From the NCBI RefSeq assembly GCF_003597395.2, contig NC_133782.1, forward strand, positions 3,261,450-3,325,449: a DNA stretch of 64,000 bases, in the 5' to 3' direction. Positions 1 through 12,444 of this stretch are shown piece by piece. Position numbers and translations under genes: made by a program. Under the pieces are notes generated by a model that was not told the DNA's origin, made no database searches, and saw only the letters and a list, made by a program, of their open reading frames with translations. The DNA is from Chelonoidis abingdonii. Taxonomy: Eukaryota; Chordata; Testudines; Testudinidae. How positions within the stretch are numbered: position 1 is the first letter of the stretch; every line of letters begins with the position of its first letter.

Positions 1-2389
1 CTTGAACTTCTGCCAATTTCCGAGGTAGCATTCCCACTTGAGGAGGCATGTGGATTTCACAGCAGTCTCCTATGCTATTCCAAGGATGGATCCTCCCACC
101 CTGAAGGTAAGAGTCAACATGAAACTGCAGCAAGTTTCCTGTGGACAGATTTTGTTGTGTGCCAGGGCTAATCCTGGTCCCATGGAGATCAATGCGAGCT
201 TTGGCATTGGTTTGAATGGGAGGAGGAGGAAACCAGAGTCAGCTTTCTGGTGTGAGGGTGGCTCAGAGCTCTCCTTTGCTATCCATGGAGGATCTTGTTC
301 TGGGTTTGGCTTTTGCTCTGGGATTCCAGCCATCTTGCCATCCACATTGAGCTTGAGCCTCCAGCCCCCTCACGTCACTCTGGGGGGTTAAGAGTAACGG
401 GCCGATAGAGACTCCCACCACAGAGCTCTCCTCTGGAGCCAGATCTTAAACACCCAGAAGTCTGATGTTTTACACCTTGGGTTTGGGTTTGACCCAGTAT
501 AAAGATTTGGGGCCATTTGGATCCAGTTCTGTTTTCAAATATCCTCCCTATTGAAGCTGAGATCTGGAGTTAAGTGTCCAGGTTGCTGTCCGCCATCTTC
601 TGGAGATCCTGTCCTGCTCTGAATGGGCAGGAGGGTTTGAGGGATCTCATGGCATGCACCTCTTCTCTGAGGTGCAGTGACACACCGGGGGCTGATCGGC
701 ACAGAGCAGGTGTGGAGTACTAGCCACCCTGGGCACAGAGAGGAGTGTTCATGAAATGTCCCATCAGCATGAGGTGGGAACGTGTCTCCATGGACACATC
801 CGCACTCAGTTACGTCTTTCCCCTGCCTGCTTGTGTGTACGGCAGCGGGGCTACGGGGACAGGAGGCACCCTGCCCCTCTGGGCAGAGGATCAAGCCTCC
901 AGTGTAGCCTTAGCCACGTCACCTCCTCTTGTGCTTTCCCTGGAGCCCATTACACCCACACCACACTCAGCTGCGCTTGCAGTATCCACGTGAGTGTGAG
1001 CATTTCCAACCCTGCCTGTCTTCGGTCACGCTGCTCTCACACGAGCCAGTTTCCACTTTGTGACAAGCTCTCCGCTCACCCCCCAGTGGTTGTCTGGACT
1101 AATTGAAGTGGGGAGCTCCCTGGGGCTGAGTGACTGCGGTGTGAGGAGGAAAAGCCCTAACCTGAGATCAGGAGCACTTCACCCCCCGGAATCACTCAGA
1201 ACCGGGTTTTTCACTCCTCTGAGCTAATAGTTGGCGGGTGGAGAAAATAATCTTGTTCTACCAAATTCTGACCCCACTCCAAACCCTGGGGTTCTAGAGA
1301 TCCTCTAGAGGTTCTAGTTCCATTCGTCTCTGGCAATACACGGGTTCTGGACGGGTCGATGTCATTCCCCTGGCAGGAGGGACTGCCAAGCACAACCCTT
1401 TGGCTGTGATTTGCAATGCCTCTTTGGGGATGCGGCTGCCTCATGTCCAGGAATGTTAGTGGGAATTTGGTGTCCACGTTGACTAGGTTTTGACAGTCGC
1501 AGCCTTTATTGTTTGCCTGACACAAGCATCTGTTGGGCTAGACATGTGTTTATTGCGGTGGCTGTTCTCACAAAAAGCAAATGCTGTGCAAAGCTTCACG
1601 GAGCTCCACAATGTTTTGCAAAACCTCGCGTTTAAAAAACGAGATGTTTCAGAGGTCTGACTCAGCCCCCGTCCCTCGCTCTGCCAGAACTCCCCAAGTG
1701 TTTTACCATAAACCAAAGAGACTCAGTGCCAGATCCTGCATGAAATCACTAGGTGAGCCGAGGGTACGCTGAATGCATGGCAGGGCTACAGGCGACTGAA
1801 AGCATGTGAGAATACAGCACCAATCAACATCAAGATGGAACATTAAACAACTACTAAAGCTCTAAATAAGCCTTCTGAAATCAAGGGGGCCCGACTCTGA
1901 TAGGCATTCTCCCCCGGGAGACCCCGCTACGCTCAGTGAAGTTGCACAAGAGATGAACCTGGCCAGAGGGGTGGCAAGGGGCATAAGCCAGTGCAGAATT
2001 CAACCCAGTGTTTCCAACCTGCCTTGAAAGGAGCTAACTTGGGGTCAAACAAGGAGTTATCCCATAGCTCTGGTGGTGCCCAGGCAACGACAGTCCTATC
2101 CCACTGAGATTCAGGGGATGGGATAGAATTCATGGGGGCAGAAGCTCAGGAGGGTGCTTGGGAGCCAGATCATTGGAAGTTGGACCCAAACCTGTGCCCA
2201 CTGACTCATCCAGTGCAGTGGGAACTCCCTCTTCCCATCATCCCTCCATTCATCATTCCACTCCATGCCCATCACCGGAGCGTCAGGGTGCCTGTCCTGA
2301 GGGCAATGAGATAAGGGGCATGGCAGTGGTGGTGAGAACCTTCTTCCCACTGTGGCCCCTCCACCCGTCTGGCCAGGTGCGCCCCTTAC
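1..2389 (-). other. ANGPT4: Start of ANGPT4 intron 1
   Basis: Begins with the GTAAGG donor at 2389 and runs off the left edge. I found no second ANGPT4 exon and no clear transposon here. The short open frames (for example 70-345 and 1211-1525 on the minus strand) do not resemble the angiopoietin coiled coil. Confidence 0.7.
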
Positions 2390-2704
2390 CTTCAGCAGCC
2401 ACTGGGTGTTGTTCTCCAGGACTCTCTCCAGCTGCTGCATGCGCTGTGCGGACCAGTTGTGGGTCTGCAGTGTGGCGGCGGGCGAGTCTCCCTGCAGCGT
2501 GTTGGCACGGAGGGTCGCCCTTGTCAGCGGGCAGGGCTGCAGATCGGCCTCGGGCAGGACGAAGGTGTAACTGCACTGCCCCTGCTGGACCCGGTGGGAT
2601 CGCCGCCTGCTCCCGCCACCTGTCGCCCTCCGCTGGCCACCTTCCGCCCAGAAAGCCACCGTCACGCAGGCAAAGGCCACCAGCTTGAGATTTACACGGA
2701 GCAT
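2390..2704 (-). CDS. ANGPT4: Angiopoietin-4, first coding exon (gene continues off the left edge)
   Basis: Secreted ligand of the TIE2 receptor kinase on endothelium. This exon encodes residues 1-105 and ends AAG followed by GTAAGG, phase 0. Visible parts: signal peptide about 1-20 (LKLVAFACVTVAFWA core); an Arg/Gly-rich stretch 25-38; the superclustering region with QQGQCSYTFVLPE (C44) and a second cysteine C58; then the first coiled-coil heptads, QRMQQLERVLENNTQWLLK, with sequons at N83 and N99. Angiopoietin exon 1 normally ends at this NNTQWLxK point. I favour ANGPT4 over ANGPT1/2 because of the RSPO4 neighbour on the same strand and the diverged N-terminus. The ATG at 2704 was chosen because the frame upstream offers only a GTG. 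The later coiled-coil and fibrinogen-like exons are outside the window. Confidence 0.88.
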
Positions 2705-4309
2705 GGTGCTCCGAGACCTCTGCTCCAGCTGCTTCACACGCTGCCCCAGCTAGACCCCACACTCCCCGGTCCTAGCCGAAAGCTGCAGAGGGGGAGGGTA
2801 CAGTGCTCTGCAGGCTGCTGTTTTCAAGCCACTGTTTGCACAGAACAAGTTATTGGGCTCTTTAAACGAAGTCTAAATAATGTAATTTTGGCAATTCCTC
2901 CGTCCTTGCCCCTCGAAGCAGCCCCAGCCCTCCCAGCCCTTTTATCGTTATCCTGGCTATGCAGCAACCCTGGCCCTCTTGCGGGGGAAAAAAAAGTGTT
3001 TAAAAACAATACTTCTGTCTTTTTTCTTTCCTAGCCCACTGCAGGGAGCTCAAGTTTCACATGTAATCATAAATGTTCAGACACACACACACATACACAC
3101 ACACTGCCTCTCTCCCTCCCCTGAGCTGCCCCCACCCTTTTCCCTCTGCCTGGACCCTGGCTATCTGCCTACTCCTCCGAGGACCCGTGGAGTGACCCCA
3201 GCAAGAAATGAGAAGAGAAACTCTCAGATCCTGCAGGCAGGGATGAGGTCTCTGCTCAGTTCCAGCCCCAAATCCCACCCCAGCAGCCCCCACTTTAGAT
3301 TCTCCCCCATGGTCCCAGCACAGCCACATTTCCCAGTCTGTCCCTCCCTGATCAGCACCAGCTGTGACCCTGCAGGGTGCAGGGAAGTGACATTGAGGCA
3401 AATATATTTCCCTGCCCATTTCTATTTATAATATCTGAGGCGGCTGGGGCCTGTATTTAACTGAATCCGCTGCAAGGAAAGTCCGCTGGGAATACATCCC
3501 AGCCAAAGCTCGTCCTAGAGCTTAGGGGAACATGGACTCCAGCGAGGGCACTTCACGAGTGATTTAGGGTCCCTTAGAGATGTCGTTCGGGTCGTCCTCA
3601 GGGCTGCCAAATCCTCTTTAGAAGCAAAACTCCTGTCCTGGAGGAACCAACAAGAAAGGAGCAGCTCATCCCTCTGGCATGAGCAAGAGAACCCAGAACG
3701 TTCAGCCGTGCGAGTCAGGCCTGGGGCAAAACTAGACCAGATCCCCTCCCTTTAGAAAAAAAAAAAATTAGCTCAGAGGGGATGCTCTGGGGAGCAGAGC
3801 AAGCCCACCCTGGACTCACCCTGCAGTGGGAGTCCTGTCCCTGCTCTGAGTATCGCGACCTGGGACACAGGGTCACAAAGCCACATGGATTTAGTTTAAC
3901 GTGGAGGGGCAGCCAGGCCAAACCTGGGTGGCACCACAGCCCCATGCAGGAAGTCATAACACCGCTTGGTGTGTGGCCCTCTCAAATGAGGGGGGAGGGC
4001 AAGGCAAACTACCCCTTTGGCCTACCCCCATATGGCCCTGGATTCAAGGGGCCCAGGGCTCCTCCTAGGACCATGTCTAGAGTAACTCAAGTGCTTCTGT
4101 GAGCTGTTTTCCCAGCAATGACTCTGCTTATTTGCATGGGGCTGCAGTTTGATCCCTCTGTTTGATATTGTTTGTCTTCTTTTGCTTTGGGGACTTTGAG
4201 GGCACTTTGTAATCCAGGAAGTTTAGAAGGATTCCTGCTTTATCTCAGCTGGGAGCGAGGAGCCAGCTTGGTGGCTGGGGAAGGAGGTTTCTCTGAAAAC
4301 ATCCACTCA
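2705..4309. other. ANGPT4 upstream flank
   Basis: Would hold the ANGPT4 5' leader and promoter. The sequence over the exon and just upstream has moderate CpG content. Two weak minus-strand TATA-like sites are seen, GATAAAAG near 2938-2945 and ATTATAAATAG near 3421-3431; neither is convincing. A CA repeat lies at 3081-3104. Otherwise nothing is recognised. Confidence 0.4.
3081..3104. repeat. CA dinucleotide repeat
   Basis: Twelve dinucleotide units, almost all AC, with a single interruption, upstream of ANGPT4. Confidence 0.9.
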
Positions 4310-4840
4310 ATGTGCTGCGGCAGTCAAAAAAGTGAAGAGAATGTTGGGAATCATTAAGAAAGGGACAGATAATAAGACAGACAATATCATATTGCCTCTA
4401 TATAAATCCATGGTAAACCCACATCTTGAATGCTGCATGTAGTTGTGGTTGCCCCATCTCAAAAAAAGAGATGAAATTAATAGGCAGCAGGTTTAAAACA
4501 AAGGAAGTATTTTTTCACACAACACACAGTCAACCTGTGGAACTCCTTGCCAGAGGATGTTGTGAAGGCCAAGACTATAACAGGGGTCAAAAAAGAACTA
4601 AATAAGTTCATGGAGGACAGGTTCATCAATGGCTATTAGCCTGGCTGGGTAGGGATGGTGTCCCTAGCCTCTGTTTGCCAGAAGCTGGAAATGGGAGACA
4701 GAGGATGGATCACTTGGTGATTACCTGTTCTGTCCATTCCCTCTGGGACACATGGCACTGGTCACTGATGGCAGACAGGATACTGGGCTGGATGGACTGT
4801 TGGTCTGACCCAGTGTGGCCGCTCTTACGTTGTTGAATTC
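4310..4840 (+). mobile_element. CR1 LINE, 3' end, sense
   Basis: The left part translates as the end of the CR1 reverse transcriptase protein (KRMLGIIKKGTD, then YKSMVNPHLE) up to a stop near 4440. The 3' untranslated part follows, with the familiar GGATACTGGGCTGGATGG block and a TTCTTATGTTC-like terminus. A short internal deletion sits near 4460-4480. It is truncated at the 5' end, as CR1 copies usually are, and is inactive. Confidence 0.85.
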
Positions 4841-5074
4841 TTGCGCCCCAACTCCTCCCCTTCCCCACCCCATTCCAACCCTTTCTCCAAATCCCTGGCC
4901 CTGCCCCGGGCGCGCTGCATTTCCCCTCCTAGTCCTCCCGAGGGGGGAGAAGTGGAGCAGTGGCGTGCTCGGGGGAGGAAGCGGAGGTGAGCTGGGGGGG
5001 AGCGATTCCTCTGCCCCCCTCCAGGGTTAATTCCTGCGACCCTCCCTGCGCCCCCCACCGCCACAATTCACCTC

Positions 5075-5206
5075 TACTCATGGCCAGCTCCCGGCTTTTT
5101 GCGCCCCAAGCAAAAAAAAAAGAAAAAAGGAGCCAGAGTGCCACCCCTTGGAAAGTGCTGCCCCAAGCACATGCTTGGAGCACCGGTGCCTAGAGCCAGC
5201 CCTTGG
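5075..5206 (-). mobile_element. Partial hAT-like miniature transposon
   Basis: The minus strand reads GGCTCTAGGCACCGGTGC and then GTGCTTGGGGCAGC, matching the left end of the element at 63220-63479. The outer boundary and target duplication cannot be fixed, and it may extend left to the CR1 end at 4840. Confidence 0.5.
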
Positions 5207-6851
5207 TTTAACCCCCGAGGAAGGGATGCCGGTCTTGCCTGCAGTCAGCAGGTGTGATTGCAGCTCAGGCTTTGATCTAGCTAGGGCTGGCGACAGGGGC
5301 TAGACCCGCCGGGGATCCTGAGTACACACTCAATCAAAGCTTGTGCCTACCTGACCTGCACTCACACCTCCTGACTGCAGTGTAGACAGAGCCAGAGTGA
5401 GACGCCCTGTCCAGGGCTGGTAGTGTCCCCTGCAGAGCAGCCTTGGTCCAGGTCACGAGGGCTTCTCCTTGGCACCTCGGCCCACATGGACAGCATCCTA
5501 GCTTGCCTTGAGGAACGCCTCCCTCCGGTTCCTGGCTCCTCGCCATGTCTTTCCCATAGCTTTCGATCAGACCTCCCCTCACCCCCGCCCCCTCCCCTCC
5601 TCTCCAAAGTCCACTCGTCCCCCTTCTCCCCCTGCCCGCTTTTCAAACCACTCCTCAAACAAACACGGGGTGGCAGGGCAGGGGGCCCAAATTCCTCTCG
5701 TTAGCTCCCTGTTTGCATTACTGCTGGGAAAATTACCCAGGGCACCTAACGGGCACTATCTGATGGGCAGGAGGAGCGGGGGCATGGCAGTGATGCTTCC
5801 TGGTAATTAGCTATAGCACCAGGCCAGAGGAGGGGGACACAACCCCAGATCATCTGCCACAATCCCCTCTGTGCTGCATCCAGACGGATCTGTGTCTTGC
5901 TACAAGCTGTTGCTTGGCTCACTGCTCCCTCCCGCCTGCCTCTCACCACCGCTGCATTCATCTCCTTTCTGCTTGTCAGACAACAGGCGTATTTGTGCAC
6001 CCCGGGCCAGGAGGGCACAAGGCTCTGCCTGGGTATATAACCCCCCCCCCCATTGAAGTGCATCAAAGCAATCACAAACCATGTGCCAGACCCAGCCAGG
6101 CTGTGAGAAGAAGCCACGCCAGCAACGTGAGTGGATTTGTGCCCATTTACACCAGGAGAGAGCTTGGCCCGTGCACGCCCTGTGGAAGACTAACGAGCCA
6201 TGCCGTCGAGGGCCCAGGCCTGGCGTGAGTGGCAGAGTGCCTCGCACGCCCAGCCGCCTTTGCCCGGGGATGGTCATGGCAGGCAGAAACAGTAGCCCAA
6301 GTGGTGTGAAGTCCCTTTGTTCACCAGGCCAGCCCTCGCCTCCTTTCTCACTGAGCTTATGAGGGGGTTTTTGGCCCCTGCCCACTGCCGTCAGACCCAG
6401 GCCTCTGCTAAGGGGAGATGTCTCACAGTGGCACATCGAGCAGGCCAGGCTCCGTGTCTGGAAGGAGAACAGGTGGAGCTGTCGTCTAATGGTGTTTGTG
6501 TATCGGGACACCAGGCTGCCTTGGGGAGCCAGTAACCTCAGCTCTCCCACCCCACCCCCTGGCTCAGATCACAAGATAAGAACTGCCATTGTGGGCGGCA
6601 GGTAGGGGAGCCTGGGAGAGGCTGTGCCTCCCCAAAAAGCCAGTGTGGCCTTGCCCACAATCCACCCCCACCCCCAGGCGGTGCTGCTGGGCCCAGGGGC
6701 CACGCTGCCCGCCTTTCCAGGGCTGCAGCAGCTGTGGGCACCAGCCAGCCTGGGGTGGGGGTGGCAGCCGTGGTGGGGTGACTCTGGGTTCTGGGGAGCG
6801 TGGAAGGGGCGGAGCTGGGGGCTAGCCTCCCCCAGCCTGCAGTTCACGAGC

Positions 6852-6972
6852 CGCCCATGATGGTCAGACCACAGGTCCATCCAGCCCAGTATCCTGTCTC
6901 CTGACAGTGGCCAATGCCAGGTGCCCCAGATGGAATGAACAGAACAGGGGATCACCAAGTGACCCATCCCCT
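6852..6972 (-). mobile_element. CR1 LINE 3' fragment, antisense
   Basis: Reverse complement of the CR1 3' block (TCCATCCAGCCCAGTATCC on the plus strand), matching the tails at 4310-4840 and 40188-40440. Confidence 0.8.
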
Positions 6973-9900
6973 GCCGCCCACTCCCAGCCTTTCGCTAGCC
7001 CTGTCCAGAGCGCTGCAGCCACAGAGGACCCAGCGCACTGAAAGCTGCAATGGATCATTCCAGGAGGCTGTGGCCTGCCCGCCATCTCATGAAGGGGGCT
7101 CTGCCTCCTACAGACTCTGCTAGGCCTTCTGTGCTCGGCTTTTGGCTCCGTTGGCTTTGTTGGTCCAGGAGCCACGGACAGATCCACACGGCGGGAGCTG
7201 GGCTCCTTGCAGCAATTGCACTGTCCGGCAGCTGCTCTGTACTGGGGAGTTGGATTTCATGTTATTCAGACTCCAGCCCTAGCTCCCTGGGGCACTAGAA
7301 AAGCCCACCAAAAATGCAAACACAAATATTGGAATTGCGAACACTTGACTTCCCCTGCGCAGGGAGCAGCTAGACTCATCGCTCCTTCACTGGCTTTGCA
7401 ACGGGGACATAACCCTTCACCACTGCCATTGCTGGGGTGTGTGTGTGTGTCTCTCCTCTGCTGCAGGGCCCCTGCCCCCCTCCTGCCCACTAACCCATAT
7501 GGAGCAATCTCTTCCTCCCCTCTGCTGCCTAGAGACAGGCCCCAGCTGCAAAGTTTGGATCTGGATCCAGGCGTGAATTTCCCCAAAGTCCCAGGAGACT
7601 CAGAGCCGGGTTTTGGTTTGGTTCATTGCAGAGCCGGGGGTGGGGGGTGAGAAGGCATAGCTGTGACATGTGGATCTGCGTTTGGATCACAGCTCCCCGA
7701 GGTTCGCTCAGGGGTGTCTGGGCTGCTGGGGTCCGGTTTAGCTCACTCTAGCCACAGAGTTCACATCCTGGTGGGAATTTCTCCCAAGCCGAAGGATTTC
7801 CAGCTCTGGGGTTTGGTTCAGCCCTGGGGCTCACTCACGGCCCCCCAGGAAGGGCTTGGAGCTCACCATCCCTGTGCAAAGGGTGCTGCACTGGAGCAAC
7901 CCCTTGTTTCCCCATCCCGGCCTTACTCCGCTGAGCAGACGAGCAGATCGTGCCAAGAGGGAGATGAAACCCTGTGTTCTCCCCACCCCCTACCCCGGCC
8001 TTCGCACCCTCCGAGATGCTGGGCACAGTGGTTACTTCTTCCAGCTGGCAGTTTTGTGGGGTTTGCTGCCCTCCTCTGTGTCTTATGCTGAAACTTCCCC
8101 TTTATTTCTGGCCAGCCCAGTTGGATGAGTGCCACCCCCCCAGCCATACTAAGAGCAAGCCACCCGCCTGCAGCATGAGGCATGCTGCTAGCTTGGGCCC
8201 CGAGAACCTGCTGGGCCCAAGCCTGCTCCTCTGCATCCCTTGTAACCAGCTGAGCCCTCGCCACAGCTCCCTGAACGTGCCTGAGATCAGCCCTGGAGTT
8301 AAAATAGCCCCAGCCGTGGCGCCTGCCTCACCCCAGGCCTGGCAGTGGAGCCCAGCGTGTGATTAAGGACACCTGCTGCGGTCAGCGCCAGGTTAGTTTT
8401 AAACCATGTCCCCCGGGGGTGAAAGGGCCCCTTATAGCACCAAGCTATCAGAGACGAAAGGACTGAGCCCTCTCAGCCAGGGAGAGGGGCATTAATCTCC
8501 TTCTGTCTTTTCAGTTGACACCCCAGGCCAGGTTTTCAGTGAGGCTCACCCTGCAGAAACCTGTGGGATTGCACACCCAGTCTGCACGTGCTGGCTCTGC
8601 CCTTCTGCACAGATATCAGAGCATGGCGCAGTAGATGGACAGTGCTGGTAATCTGCACCCACAGCGACCCAGCTGGCCCCCGGTTTCCCTCTGGTCGCAG
8701 GACCCTGTCAATACCACCCTGGGGCAGGGGGGAGGAGCGATTTAAAAACCAGCCTCAGTTCGCAGTGCTTGGCCGTTCCTGTGGATTCCTGTCATTTCAC
8801 TCAGACCCTGGTCTGCCTTTTCTCAGGCAAAATGCCCACTGATGTCATTAAGCCAAATGAATCCCCACTGATGTTTTCCGGGGGATGAATTTGGACCAGG
8901 GAATTTTGCCAGAGTCCGGAGTGCAGGATTGGGTCTTCGTCAGCCGAGACTTTCTCGTTGTGCCTGGCCTTCTGCACCCCTTCCCTCAACACCTTTCTCT
9001 CTCCCGATAGTCTGTTGTAAACGTAGGTGCCTTGGGCCCCTCTGAACAACGTGTGTTCAGACACTCTTTCAGACCCCTCTAAAATTAGTGTCTACATCTC
9101 ACAAGCTCATGCACCCAATTACACGGCAGTATGGGGCACGCAACGCATATACTAAAGCACTAGATGCGTACATGGCCATGAAAATCCAGGATGCGCTTGC
9201 GGTCATCATGGTAATTGCACACCCAAATGAGGCACATAGGTGCATATGCATTTTTGTATCTAGTGGGGATCGGCCCAGGGTGGCGCTGGATAACAGCATC
9301 TTCCGTTTCCTGGGTGTTCCTCAAAGCAGCTGCGGGTTGGAGTTCTTCTCCAGCTCCATTCTGACTCGGGTTGGGCTGGACTGCAGGTCTGGTTCTGAAC
9401 TTACATCCATTCATTTTACACCTCTGGGGAGTCAGACCTTGTTTACCCTACTGTAAGTAAGGTCAGAATCTGGCTCCAGATCTTTTAATAACCGTGTCAA
9501 GAGTCAGCTGCAGAGCACGCACATCACTGATTTATTGGGCAAGTCTGTGCCACTTATAAACCTATAACAACCTTGTTTCAGGGGGCAGCCACAGGCAGAG
9601 TGCCCACCCTGCCTTAAAGCCTCGGTCCTGCCTGTGTTTTCAGAATGACGTGTTGAAAAGCAGAGCTAATGGAGGCTGGCTGAAGGAGCCACTCACATCG
9701 GTGAAAGAAATCGCAATCAGAGGGAACAGCTGGGTCGTTGGTTATTGACCTGCAGAATCAAGTGATTCTGCTCTGTATGGAGACAACTCAGTGGAGATGG
9801 CCACTCGCATGAGAACGCATGAGGCCAAATTCTGCTCTCCATGATCAGCCAGCCTGGAACTCTCCACTAACCAGAGCAAAGATGCTCATGAGAGAAGTGA

Positions 9901-10960
9901 CACTTAGTACACCCCAACCCCCCAGCAAAGCTGGGAAGTGGCCCAGAGTCAGAAGTGAGCCACAGGAGAATGAAAAGCATGGAGGCCAGGGGATGAGGGT
10001 TGAATGCCTGCAAAAATGATACTGCTCTCCAGCATCCGCCTGCAATCCCCAGAAAGGGTCTAGCTAGCCAAGTAGGGGGAGCAGCTGTTTGGGGTGGAGT
10101 AACAGGTATGAACCTGAGAGTAAACGTTCTCCTGGTGAGATCCAGGATGGTTGCACCTGATCATTCAAAACAGCCTCAGTCACTGCCTCATGTCTGGGGC
10201 AAGGCAGAATCCAGCGGCTTAGGGAGGGCTCTGGAAAGCACTGGGCCTCAGCAGACCCTGAGCTCAGCCCCAGTCTGTATCAGGAGAGTGCATGTGCCCC
10301 ATGGGATGGCACAGCTTGCTCCCCATGGCACAGCCAGCTCAGCTGTGCTTCCTCCCATGTCGGGGTGCAAGAAAGAGGGAGCTGTCTCTATGCTCCCCTG
10401 TTCATAGGGGTTGCACTGTGCCCCTCCCAGTGTGGGGTGTAAGCAGGGGCCTCTCTCTTCCCCCAGCAAACCTGGGGCAAGCTGCACAAGGGCCAGAAAG
10501 GACCAGTAAATAAAATCCAGAGCCCCCTGAAATGTTCAGCAATGCAAACAATTGCCAGATTCATCCCAAGCCCGGCAGACAGACACAGGTATGAGGGAAA
10601 TCTTGCTCATTGAGGGCTTCGGTGCCTCAGCCACGCAGGGTCTGAGTGGTATCCATCCACCGGCAGCTCCAGATGGACTAGGCAGCAGCAGTGACTCTGC
10701 TTCCAAACTGGGGGCAATGTGAAAACTGGCCCCTTCCGCCATGCCCAGCTGTGCCTCAGTTTCCCCATCTGTCACATGTGGATAACGTCCACTTCATGAT
10801 GCTGTTGTTTGGCTTCTAACCTTAACCACGCAGGTCTCTGCAATCTGCCACTGGGAAGCACTGAAGCATATTATCCAAAGTGACCCCCAGGTTCCCAAGT
10901 TGTCAATAAATCTCTACAAGAACTTAGTTTCAGTTGGAGAAACAAAATATGCAGTGTTAA

Positions 10961-11078
10961 TAGGGTGACCATACAGCAAGTGTGAAAAAGCGGGATGAGG
11001 ATGGGGGGTAAGAGGTGTCTTTGTAAGACAAAGACTTTTGGGACAGTCCCTATAAAACGGGGCCATCAGGTCACCCTA
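10961..11078 (-). mobile_element. TA-flanked 120-bp MITE, copy 1
   Basis: Bounded by TA-GGGTGACCATA and ATCAGGTCACCC-TA, about 118 bp with duplicated TA. One of six related copies in the window. The TA target suggests Tc1/mariner-type mobilisation. It has diverged in the middle. Confidence 0.85.
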
Positions 11079-12111
11079 AATGTTACTAATTCAAGATGCT
11101 GAATTTAGGCACAATCCAATTTGGCTCCATTTGACTTCTCTTCTGGGTTGATGTGCTCAGTAATTGTGACATCCGATACATTGGATTATTCATCCTGGAA
11201 ACTGCTGGGTTTATGAGCTACGCCTGAGTTATACAACACAGTTTCACTTCAGTTATTAATCAGGCCAAGCAGCCATTTTTAGTGCTTCCCAGGCTACCGA
11301 GCGAGAGAGACGATCCTTTGAATACTACTGAAGTCATCTGCTATTCGCAGTAAAAATATGCTGTTCGGGAACAGTAAGTAAGTGAGGATCCGTTTGCTGG
11401 GGAATGATGGCTCAGTTCTGTGATGGAAATAGGCATAACGCTGGGAACATGGCATAGCAAGAGCAGAAGCGATGGCGTCCTTTGGTGTGATTAGAACTGG
11501 TGCAATGGCAAAACTGTGGACACCAATGGATTTTATTGGCTGAAAATAGGCAGAGACTTGGCATGTGCATGAAACCATCCACTCCCAATGTGGAGGCCAA
11601 GCAATCTATGGGGTGATCCAACACATGTCAAATGTACAGCTCCCAGCAGATCCAGGCGGTCACATGGTCTGAACCCCAAAACACACCACCTGATGGGCTG
11701 CCTCCAGCTCCCATTTCAGTCAACAGCGAAACTCCCATGGACTTTGAGGAGAGCAGAATGGGGACCAGCACCGGCTGCTGCCACTGTTCCAAAGGTCAGA
11801 CTGGGACAACAAAAGTGAAGGCAGGTGCATTTCGTGGACGGAGGCACAGCAAAGATCAGGGTTATTCTGAGCAAATGTGTCTCAAAATTGTGCCCTGCAG
11901 GCCTGTAGGATCAGGCAACACCTGGGCTTGAAGTCATACATTTGACTTCAGTGAGATAGTTCACATGCATGGCTGTTTGCAGGATCATGGCCCTAGAGAT
12001 GACTGGGCTGAGGTGCCTAGTCACAGGTCACCAAGGGATTAACTTGACTTGAGCTTCCTTCTGCCTCTGCAGTTAGTCAGGAGCAGGGTGCAGAGAGTGC
12101 CTGCTGGGGAG

Positions 12112-12444
12112 CAGGGCCGGCGCTTCCATTTAGGCAACCTAAGCGGTCACCTATGGCACCAGGATTTGGGAGGGTGGCATTTTGCGGCCCTCGGCGGCAA
12201 TTTGGCAGCAGGGACTCCTTCGCCGCTCCATGTCTTTGGCAGCAATTCGGCGGCGGGGGGTCCTTCCACGCTCCGGGTCTTCAGCGGCAATTCTGCAGTG
12301 GGTCCTTCACTCACTCCGGGACCCGCCGCTGAAGTGCCCCAAAGACCAGGAGCACGGAAGGACCCCCCTTCCGCCGAATTGCCGCCTACCGGGAGCGCGG
12401 AAAGACCCCCACCGAGGGCGCCAAAAACCCTGGTGTCACTCCTG
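12112..12444 (+). mobile_element. hAT-type non-autonomous transposon with 8-bp duplication
   Basis: Starts CAGGGCCGGCGC. The flanks are CTGGGGAG (12104-12111) and CTGGGAAG (12445-12452), an 8-bp target duplication with one mismatch, which is diagnostic for hAT. The 333-bp interior is GC-rich, with repeated GGCGGCAATT-like blocks, and is non-coding. Confidence 0.75.

Larger units (their letters stand above)
4841..10960. other. Intergenic, no gene seen
   Basis: About 6 kb between ANGPT4 and RSPO4 that is GC-rich and mostly unique. It contains the partial hAT-like piece at 5075-5206 and a CR1 end at 6852-6972. Long open frames (5900-6550 minus, 7207-7650 plus, and others) overlap on both strands, lack known domains and look like chance frames in GC-rich DNA. 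Confidence 0.6.

Noticed and set aside
2111..2737. A 208-codon minus frame around ANGPT4 exon 1
   Set aside because: It begins with GTG and reads through the splice donor at 2389 into the intron. Only 2390-2704 is coding.
2158..3034. Plus-strand frames of 176-191 codons opposite ANGPT4 exon 1
   Set aside because: They are antisense shadows of a GC-rich exon, with no domain resemblance.
3419..3432. A firm TATA box for ANGPT4
   Set aside because: ATTATAAATAG is on the right strand but about 720 bp from the ATG and has no other support, so it is only mentioned as weak.
5900..6550. A 216-codon minus frame
   Set aside because: Overlapping frames on both strands, no motif, no splice logic; a chance frame in GC-rich DNA.
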